From Azolla pinnata (Eukaryota > Streptophyta > Polypodiopsida > Salviniales > Salviniaceae): a stretch of 30,100 nt of DNA. Location of the stretch: positions 1 to 30,100 of the forward strand of contig JBBBWG010027279.1 in the NCBI GenBank assembly GCA_037176905.1, given 5' to 3'. Within the stretch, counting starts at the first letter, position 1; each line of letters begins with the position of its first letter. The position numbers and the translations under genes are program-made. Below the pieces are notes generated by a model that worked only from the letters and a program-made list of their open reading frames with translations, was not told the DNA's origin and did no database searches. Below, in pieces: positions 23,530 to 30,100 of the stretch.

Positions 23530-23932
23530 TGGACTTTTGGAGTTCAAATAGGTGAATCAGAGCTAATCTTGGATTAGGATTTTGGAGTTCAAATAGGTGA
23601 AATAGAGCTAATCTTGGATTAGGATTTTGGAGTTCAAATAGGTGAATCAGAGCTAATCTTGGATTTGGATTTTTGGAGTTCAAATAGGTGAATCGAAGCT
23701 AATCTTGGATTAGGATTTTGGAGTTCAAATAGGTGAATCAGAGCTAATCTTGGATTTGGATTTTGGAGTTCAAATAGGTGAATCAAAGCTAATCTTGGAT
23801 TTGGATTTTGGAGTTCAAATAGGTGAATCAGAGCTAATCTTGGATTTGGATTTTGGAGTTCAAATAGGTGAATCAGAGCTAATCTTGGATTTGGATTTTT
23901 GGAGTTCAAATAGGTAAATCAGAGCTGATGAA
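23530..23932. repeat. 45-bp minisatellite, nine copies
   Basis: The unit contains GGAGTTCAAATAGGTGAATC and then AGAGCTAATCTTGGATTTG. Copies start at 23539, 23584, 23629, 23675, 23720, 23765, 23810, 23855 and 23901, a spacing of 45 bp with two of 46. Copies differ at few positions, so the array is young. Because 45 is a multiple of three, the minus strand reads as a repeating 15-residue peptide, but 46-bp units break the frame and I do not call it a gene. Confidence 0.96.
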
Positions 23933-24054
23933 GTAGGCTACGATATGGCCTCGAAAAAACAAAAAACAAGATCTGATTCGGAGAGCCTTGCCAGAAATGC
24001 CCCGATTTCGGGTTCGAAGCTTTGAGTTCGATTCGAGCTCGGAGCTTCGGTGCA

Positions 24055-24155
24055 TTTCAGCTCGCGAAGCTTTCGCTCGATTCGAGCTCCAAACTGATGC
24101 TCGATTCGAGCTCCAAGCTGCTGCTCGATTCGAACCTCTGCTAGATTCCAGCTCC
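24055..24155. repeat. 24-bp tandem repeat between FdC2 and eL31
   Basis: GCTCGATTCGAGCTCCAA with CTGMT recurs three to four times with decay at both ends. Each copy contains the palindromes TCGA and GAGCTC. Related GATTCGAGCTC copies occur just upstream, near 24030. Confidence 0.8.
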
Positions 24156-24463
24156 ACAAATTCGATGCATACAACTGCTTTTGCTGGAAGCGCTAGAAGC
24201 GCCCAATTTGGACAGTCGAGCTGCGGAGAAAACGTCCGGTTTCAGGGGGCACGGAGCTTCGCTGAACATGCCCAATATCATCGGGATGTAGGGAGATTTA
24301 GGCAGAAGCGATCTGCGGGTATCCATACATGCCAGATCGAAGCCGAATAGAGCCCTTTTGGCCGGGGCAGTCTGGCGGGCGTTTCTCCGAAGCCTGTTTC
24401 GGCAATCGGGCTGGGGCCGAGCTGAGCGAGGCTTCTGCTCGCAGATGCATCTTCTACGGAACC

Positions 24464-24554
24464 ATACATACAGACAGACAAACAGACATACATACAGACA
24501 GACAAACATACATACATACGTACATACATACATACGTACATACATACATACATG
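24464..24554. repeat. CATA/CAGA tetranucleotide microsatellite
   Basis: CATACATA alternates with CAGACAGACAAA units for about 90 bases. It is simple sequence in the spacer between FdC2 and eL31. Confidence 0.93.
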
Positions 24555-24674
24555 CCCGTTTTGATGATTCATTCAGGCATCGAACGCGCATGCACATGCA
24601 TCCGACATATGCACATGTGCGTCGATGCATGTCCACAAACCAGGCACATGCATGTCCATGCCCGTGCCCTCCAC

Positions 24675-24770
24675 GCCCACTGTCCAATGTCCAATGTCCA
24701 GTGTCCGGTTGTGTCCACTGTCCACTGTGTCCATTCATTGTGCCCAATGTCCGTCCAAGTGCCCAAATGG
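24675..24770. repeat. GTCCA-rich minisatellite
   Basis: GTCCAAT, GTCCAGT, GTCCACT and related 7- to 9-base units recur at least ten times. The tract ends about 180 bp before the eL31 start codon. Confidence 0.75.
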
Positions 24771-24805
24771 GCGGACAAATGTGAAACCGTCTGCTTCTTC
24801 TGACG

Positions 24806-24952
24806 GATTTTAGGGTTTTATCTTCTTCTTCTTCTTCTTCTTCTTTCTTCCTTCTTTCCTCTTCGTTCTTCTGTTTCTGCTTCTGTTTCTGCTTCTGCTT
24901 CTGATCCTTCTTCGTCGTCGACGGGCGTCGCCTGCAGATTCCGCTCGCCGCC
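24806..24952 (+). promoter_or_regulatory. eL31 telo-box and pyrimidine-rich 5' leader
   Basis: TTTTAGGGTTTTA near 24808-24820 is a telo-box (AAACCCTA on the other strand), a common promoter element of plant ribosomal-protein genes. It is followed by about 85 bases of TTC-rich, almost purine-free leader up to the coding region. The start codon sits in GCCGCCATGG, a strong initiation context. The transcription start is probably in or just before the TTC tract. Confidence 0.7.
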
Positions 24953-26540
24953 ATGGTCGAGAAAGGCAAGAGCCGCAAGGACGAGATCGTCACCCGCGAG
25001 TACACCATCAACCTGCACAAGCGCCTCCATGGCTGGTGCGGAACTCCTCTCCTTTCCTTCTTTGTTTTTTTTCCCCCCCCCCCTCCTCCTTTCCCTGGCC
25101 TGGCTTTGCGTTGTGGCTACCCTTGCCGAAAAAATTGTCTGCTTTCGTTCGCTTGCCCGTCCGCTGCCGTGTTGTAATGCGTTCGGCGTTCTCTTGTCCA
25201 ATCTGCGATGGCGCTCGTCTGGTCTTTCTGGAATGGCCCTTCTTTAGTTGCTTGTTTCTCGCCTTCTTCCAAAGTTTTATGGTTTAGGGACGGGAGTTTC
25301 TACACATCCGGAATCAGCATGCTCTTGAAGTGTAGATGTTTTCGTTTCTTTGTCGGAGGCACCTCTCCGAGTCTTTGTTTAAAGGCACCTAATCTCTGAT
25401 CTGATTTTGGAAGTGGAAGATACCTTACGGAGCTTGTCGGGCACTTCCCGGCTCTTGATTTTTTTCTTTATGTCGGAATCTCCCTCTTTTTAGAAGGAGC
25501 TAGTTTCTCAGTCGTCCGAGTTTCTTATCCTTCTAAGGGCCATAACTGTTCGAACTGTGGTTCTAACTACTAGATCTTCACATAATTTCCTAGTCTTCAA
25601 GGAGATAGCAGATTGAATAGGTATGCCATGCTCTTATCCTCTTGGACGTGGTTGAGGTGCAAATATATTTTCATCCAAATCTCATTTTGAGATGAGTCCG
25701 TTTTCTGCCCGGAACCCTGAATCCGTAAGAGTGGTTAGCTTTCAGCATTGTTTCTCAAGTGAGCACATACATGTTTCATGCAAAGCGATTTCAAAGAAAC
25801 TTATTTCCGGAGAAATGGAGAGGAACGGCATTGAACGTGTTAGGAGTTTCTGAGCTCTAAAAGCAGTAGTAAACTTTTTCTTACAATTGATATTGAACTC
25901 ATGAAATGATGTAGGATTTGCTATAGTACAGCTATGGAATGAGCATAAATGTATGTTTGCAAGAATTCCTGCATATGTGGAGTGATTTTTGAAGGGAAGG
26001 AGCTTCTAGTTTTGTATGCTTGTATCGATTTATATAGCTGGGAGTAGCAAGCCACATATTTATCTCTATCTATATATTCCAGAGGAGTCTTTTGTGACCC
26101 AGGCAGTCTGCATAAGGATTCCACAATGCTGTAAATGCAGCTGGGTGGGAAATCTGATAGCTATGGCGAACTAGCTATGTTCCTAACTGCATCAAAGTAA
26201 GTTTGAGAAAGTGCTTGTCAATCTGGGGGTTTGCTAAGTCTGTGCTCATCTGTGGTGTTGCAGTACATTCAAGAAGAAGGCCCCGAAAGCTGTGAAAGAG
26301 ATCAAGAAGTTTGCACAGAAGGCAATGGGAACCACTGATGTGCGCGTGGACGTGAAACTAAACAAGCATTTGTGGAGTCGGGGAATCCGGAACGTTCCGA
26401 GGAGGGTCAGAGTTCGCATTGCCCGCAAGCGCAATGTCGAAGAAGATGCCAAGGAAGATCTATACTCCTATGTTACTATCGCTGATGTGCCTTCTACTGG
26501 ATTGAGAAATCTTGGCACTAAGGTTGTAGAAGAGGATTAG
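24953..26540 (+). CDS. RPL31: 60S ribosomal protein eL31
   Basis: eL31 is a small basic protein of the large cytosolic ribosomal subunit, near the peptide exit tunnel. Exon 1 is 24953-25035 and exon 2 is 26264-26540. The split codon TG|T gives HKRLHGCTFKKKAP, the conserved junction of the family. Total length is 119 residues, normal for eL31. Clear landmarks are [47 protein letters not shown], and the acidic end of [13 protein letters not shown]. The 1.2-kb intron starts with a poly-C/T tract. I checked it by eye for box C/D snoRNA hallmarks, which some ribosomal-protein introns host, and found no convincing pair of boxes. Confidence 0.98.
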
Positions 26541-27330
26541 GGACCTGAGAGAGAAGATGGGTAGAGAGATTTATGATCATAATGCCGGTTTGCTTGCATC
26601 CTGATCGTATCTCGTTTTCTTTTTGATACTGTATCGTTTTCCTGTTAGCTTTCCTGAACCGTATGATTAATTGCCATTGCGAATTGCAACTTACAAGGTA
26701 TTTTTCTCCTGGTTTTTTTCCTCGAGAAGTTAAGATCTGACACGAATGGGAGTTGGTTTCCGAAGAGTTTGCTTTTTATCGTCGTTGCTGTGCAGATGTT
26801 GTGTTCTCTATAAGCTTTCCAAGTGTGCATTATCATATGCTGATTGAACCCAAAACCAGAACGAATGTGGATCCTGTGCTTCAACTAACTATGCTGAGGC
26901 CTCATAATGTCCAAATCTGGTATTGGTAGTCTTCCATGTTTTCTCTGGTGGATGCTGCTGCATGCCATGCACAGGTAATTCTCATACATGATGCTCCTCC
27001 CTATCTGACATATGGTATAGTACCAATTCTGATGGAAAAATTGGAGGTGACTTGAATGTTGGATTCCAAAGTGTTGGGATCTTAGTAGAAGGAAGAATGA
27101 ATGATTGGATGCCTTTGGAAGATGGTGTATTCTTTGGTAAGAGTAGTGATGGGCATGGCTGCTAAGCTGTTGTGTGGCAATACAGACTTCAAAGTCATTG
27201 TGTGATTGCGATTGAACGGTGCTTGATTGCGATCGAGTGCTGCGATGGATTCGGCCTTGTGCATCGTCCTAAGCATCTGTGGTTTCTTGCATCAATGAGC
27301 AGCTAGTTCTCCGCTGCGATGGATTCGGCC
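26541..27330. other. 3' flank of eL31, no gene seen
   Basis: The region contains the eL31 3' UTR and unremarkable spacer. GCTGCGATGGATTCGGCCTT occurs at about 27239 and again at about 27314, an early sign of the repeat field that follows. No supported open reading frame. Confidence 0.6.
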
Positions 27331-27364
27331 TTTAGAGAGCATCGATGAGCTTGAGCCCTAGCTC

Positions 27365-27502
27365 TCTTCATCAATCATCAAAGTCCTGTTGATCATCCAT
27401 CGCAACTTTGGGAGATGATCGATCATCAAAGCCTTATTGATCATCGCAACTTTGGCAGATGGTCGATCGTCGAAACCTTATTGATCATCGCAACTTTGGC
27501 AG
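27365..27502. repeat. About 60-bp tandem repeat with ATCATCGCAACTTTGG
   Basis: Three copies of a unit containing TTGATCATC(CATC)GCAACTTTGG(C/G)AGATG and GATCATCAAAGCCTTA lie head to tail. GATCATC and its reverse complement-like neighbours make the units partly self-complementary. It directly precedes the telo-box array. Confidence 0.8.
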
Positions 27503-27605
27503 CCATCGGAAACTGCAAGGGCAAGAACGTGCCAATTGAGGCCACATCCATCATGCGAACAAGCTCTCCAATGCAAGAGAGCCACCCGAGGGTTTCAAGC
27601 TAAGC

Positions 27606-28147
27606 CAGATGATTAACCCTCTACTTTGATCAGGGTTTTATGTGCTCGGAGAGCCACCACCCAAGGTATATAAGCTAAAAGCTAAGATTAACCCTCTGCT
27701 TTGATCAAGGTTTAAGGTTTATGAGCCATCTGCGGTTTAAGCTGAGCTCAGATTAACCCTGCTTTGATTAGGGTTTACAAGCTGATAGAGCCACCCCAGG
27801 TTCTAAAGCTAAGCTAAGACTAACCCTGCTTTGAATAGGGTTTATGAGCCACCTAGGGTTTAAGCTAAGCTAAGCTAGGATTAACCCTGGTATAATTAGG
27901 GTTTATGAGCCACCCGGGGTTTAAGCTAAGCTAGGATTAACCTGCTCTGATTAGGGTTTATGGGTCTAAGCCAAGCTAGGATTAACCCACTTTGATTAGG
28001 ATTTAGGGGTTTAAGCTAAGTTAGGATTAACCCTGCTCTGATTAGGGTTTATGGGTTTAAGCTAAGCCAGGATTAACCCTGCTCTGATCAGGGTTTATGA
28101 GTTTAAGCTAAGCCAAGATTAACCTTGCTTTGATTAGGGTTTATGAG
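27606..28147. repeat. Array of about ten telo-box inverted-repeat units
   Basis: About ten units of 45-70 bp share TTTAAGCTAAGCTAGGATT, then AACCCT, a 9-nt spacer GCTYTGATT, and AGGGTTTATGAGCC. AACCCT and AGGGTT are complementary, so each unit can pair into a short hairpin. Five copies contain the exact telo-box TTAGGGTTT (27768, 27896, 27951, 28042 and 28134); others carry one substitution. The array lies 0.3-0.85 kb upstream of the Sec61 beta start. Confidence 0.88.
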
Positions 28148-28267
28148 TTGGGACAACCATGGTCAGGTCAAGATCTAACCATGGTTAGGTTACGGGAACC
28201 ATGGTTGAGTTAAGGATCTGTGCGCATATCGGCGAGAGCGATGGCGACGAGGGCGAGCAGAAGCGAA

Positions 28268-28400
28268 GCGGCGGCTGCAGAGGAGGATTAGGGCTCGCAG
28301 ATCTCTTCTTTCTCGCAAGCGGCGGCTGCAGAGAGGATTAGGGTTCGCAGATCTCTTGCTTTCTGCACCGGGAATCCGTCCGGGGAATTAGGGTTTCGCT
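28268..28400 (+). promoter_or_regulatory. Sec61 beta proximal promoter/5' UTR with duplicated telo-box segment
   Basis: A 50-bp segment (GCGGCGGCTGCAGAGAGGAT, TTAGGG, CGCAGATCTCTT, TTTCT) occurs twice in tandem at about 28268-28318 and 28319-28367. Each copy carries a near telo-box, and a perfect TTAGGGTTT follows at 28388-28396, about 60 bp before the start codon. Telo-boxes are typical of plant translation and secretion housekeeping promoters. Confidence 0.65.
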
Positions 28401-28452
28401 ACCGCAAGAGGTTCTTCTCTTGGGCGGAGCTTTCCTGCGATCGCTTGCTGCC

Positions 28453-28704
28453 ATGTCTTCCGGCAGTGCTGGGCCCCGACGCAGGCGGCTCTCCGGCAGC
28501 GCAGGAGGCGGCAGCAGCAGCCATGGCCATGGCAATGGCGGCCTCGGCTCTGGCGGCGGCGGCAACATGCTCCGCTTCTATACCGACGATGCCCCCGGCC
28601 TCAAGATCACCCCCACCGTCGTCCTCGTCATGAGCGTCTGCTTCATCGGCTTCGTCAGCATCCTCCACGTCGTCGGAAAGCTCTACAGCTACCGATCTGC
28701 TTAG
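28453..28704 (+). CDS. SEC61B: Sec61 beta subunit of the ER protein translocon
   Basis: Sec61 beta is the small tail-anchored subunit of the heterotrimeric Sec61 channel, which moves nascent proteins into the endoplasmic reticulum. One uninterrupted exon encodes 83 residues. The start chosen is the first ATG in frame, in the context TGCCATGTC, giving [13 protein letters not shown] Gly/Ser/His-rich disordered segment (residues about 13-37) is followed by [20 protein letters not shown], the conserved family core, and a single membrane helix at about 54-77 close to the C-terminus. The end KLYSYRSA is typical in length. No coding intron is present. Confidence 0.97.
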   Translation: MSSGSAGPRRRRLSGSAGGGSSSHGHGNGGLGSGGGGNMLRFYTDDAPGLKITPTVVLVMSVCFIGFVSILHVVGKLYSYRSA

Positions 28705-29824
28705 TAAAACAGAAAGGGCCTAATAGGCCTTGTCAGGCAGAGAAGGCGGTAGAGTGATAGCGGAGAGAAGGAACGCAGCAGACGAAGGAAGGAAAGCTCC
28801 CTTCTTTTGTCTTGTTAATTGTAGTAGATGCGTTGGGTAAGAGAAGAATAAGAACAGATTATACACTGGCAGATTGTTCGGATCTGTCTAACAGAAGCGG
28901 TCAAAATCGATCCGGCAGAAGAAGAACTGGAAGCAACCATAGATTGGATTACTTTCCACCAGGGAAGATAAACTCTGGATTTGTTTCATAAAGAAGATGC
29001 GAAGGAAGAGGAGGTTTGATCCCTTCTGAACTTCCTTCTTTGTTTTTTCTTCCTATCTCTTTGCGAAGTTTTCTTCTTTGTTTGGATTTTGGATCCAGAT
29101 CCTGAGTTTTTTTTTGGTATGGAGAGAACAATAATTTAGATACGTTTACCATATTAATGATATTGTTACATGGATTTCTCTGTGTTTGTTATTTTCGAAT
29201 GCTAACATCCGATGGAGTCAATTGGCAAAGTGATGTGCGGATCAATTTTCACCAGATATATTTGTCTCGTGCCTGTATGTTATTGGTTGGACTCCCTAGA
29301 TTTCTCTTGGAAATGAAATGAACTGAATGGTGTTGCTGACTCTATGCCTAGTTGATTAGTGCTTTCTTGCTTGATGAGTTTGTCGGTAGGTGGTTACAAG
29401 GTTATGTTGATTCTTGATGATTTTTGAGAGATGCTCATCTCAAAGTTCTGGCCACAAAGTTGTTGGATTTTTTTTATCTCTGATGTTTTCCATCGTCTCC
29501 TGTGGACTCATTGTTTTCCTCTTTGATGATGATGAGTCATGATGTCTAAATCGTGTTCTATACTGGTGGTTGGATCATCAGATGTTTATAGTAGATAATG
29601 TAATTGGGTGTTTGGGTTGAAATGATGGGATGCAGATGTGGTCACATGGCTGTTTGTGTGCTATGAGATTGTCTCGAGAGCGATTCTGTTAATGTGTATG
29701 CTCTACATGGTCAAGCTGATATATATATATACAGGGTCAGTTTTCATGATCAGATGCTGATCAAGATGCTTATAATTTATACCAGAGAAATTATCACCGA
29801 TTGATATATCTTGGAGGTGGTAAA
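28705..29824. other. 3' flank of Sec61 beta, no gene seen
   Basis: About 1.1 kb with the Sec61 beta 3' UTR and AT-rich spacer. TGATGATGATGAGTCATGATG near 29524 is a small simple repeat. Nothing coding is supported on either strand. Confidence 0.6.
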
Positions 29825-30058
29825 ACTGGTATGTATGTGTTTGTAAACTACAAGCTCATGATCTTATGCTACTCTACATGGTTGTGGAAGGATGTAAATA
29901 TAACTGGTTATGTAATTGTCTTTTTAAACTACAAATCCATGAACTTATGCTGATCTAAATTGTTGAAAGGATGTAAATATAACTGGGTATGTAATGTGTT
30001 TTTAAACTACAAATCCGTGCTCCTCTGCTGATCTAAATTGTTGGAAGGATGTAAATAT
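29825..30058. repeat. 78-bp tandem repeat, three copies
   Basis: The unit contains AAGGATGTAAATATAACTGG, then TATGTAAT, TTTTTAAACTACAAATCC and CTTATGCTGATCTAAATTG. AAGGATGTAAATAT recurs at about 29888, 29967 and 30045, a period of 78-79 bp. The first copy is the most diverged. The array may continue past the right edge. Confidence 0.9.
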
Positions 30059-30100
30059 CATATTTCAGCGTGCCAAATAGAATTTTGGAGCCATCTTATT

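Noticed and set aside
23384..23909. Minus-strand frame with a 15-residue repeat containing NPNPRLALIHLFELQ
   Set aside because: It is the readout of the 45-bp minisatellite. The 46-bp units break the frame into pieces, and there is no non-repeat coding sequence attached.
24120..24140. Second tRNA-like segment GATTCGAACC
   Set aside because: It is a decayed copy of the 24-bp GATTCGAGCTC repeat and has no cloverleaf partner sequences.
24141..24572. Minus-strand open frame with MYVCMYVC repeats
   Set aside because: It reads the CATA/CAGA microsatellite; the rest has no recognisable domain.
25036..26263. Possible box C/D snoRNA in the eL31 intron
   Set aside because: AATGATGT near 25904 resembles a C box, but I found no D box with terminal stem at a suitable distance.

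Overview
This window is nuclear DNA from a land plant. It holds seven protein-coding genes, and for all seven I could assemble complete reading frames through canonical GT-AG introns. The gene set is a truncated haemoglobin GLB3, the splicing factor BUD13, a plastid-type DUF1995 protein, a PLS-class pentatricopeptide repeat (PPR) protein, the plastid ferredoxin-like protein FdC2, ribosomal protein eL31 and Sec61 beta. It is plant-specific in make-up (FdC2, PLS-PPR, OSB-type PDF motif, telo-boxes). The long, very regular PPR array with an E-type tail and no DYW domain, together with the abundant simple repeats, suggests a fern or another seed-free vascular plant. That lineage call is inference.

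Layout from left to right: (GA)n and ATG-type microsatellites; GLB3 (+, 4 exons, 553-3055); a convergent intergenic gap; BUD13 (-, 9 exons, 10885-4293); about 960 bp of degenerate GAT/ATG trinucleotide repeat behind the BUD13 promoter; the DUF1995 gene (-, 7 exons, 17176-12463); a 360-bp divergent spacer; the PPR gene (+, 3 exons, 17537-20878); a convergent gap; FdC2 (-, 6 exons, 23368-21588); a repeat-rich divergent spacer with a 45-bp minisatellite; eL31 (+, 2 exons, 24953-26540); a spacer carrying an array of telo-box-containing inverted-repeat units; Sec61 beta (+, single coding exon, 28453-28704); then non-coding DNA with a 78-bp tandem repeat to the right edge.

The most notable locus is the PPR gene. 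Its long exon has no usable ATG at the right place. Two upstream exons splice on in frame and encode an OSB-type PDF motif, otherwise known from organellar single-stranded DNA-binding proteins, giving a predicted 961-residue PDF-PPR fusion. The second intron of this gene looks like a degenerate tandem copy of the start of the following exon, flanked by a repeated AGGTATGAG. That is the pattern expected for intron birth by tandem duplication.

The genes do not form a pathway. Three neighbours (DUF1995, PPR, FdC2) are predicted organellar proteins. The rest are housekeeping genes for translation, secretion, splicing and haem chemistry. I saw no transposon proteins, CRISPR array, rRNA or convincing tRNA gene.
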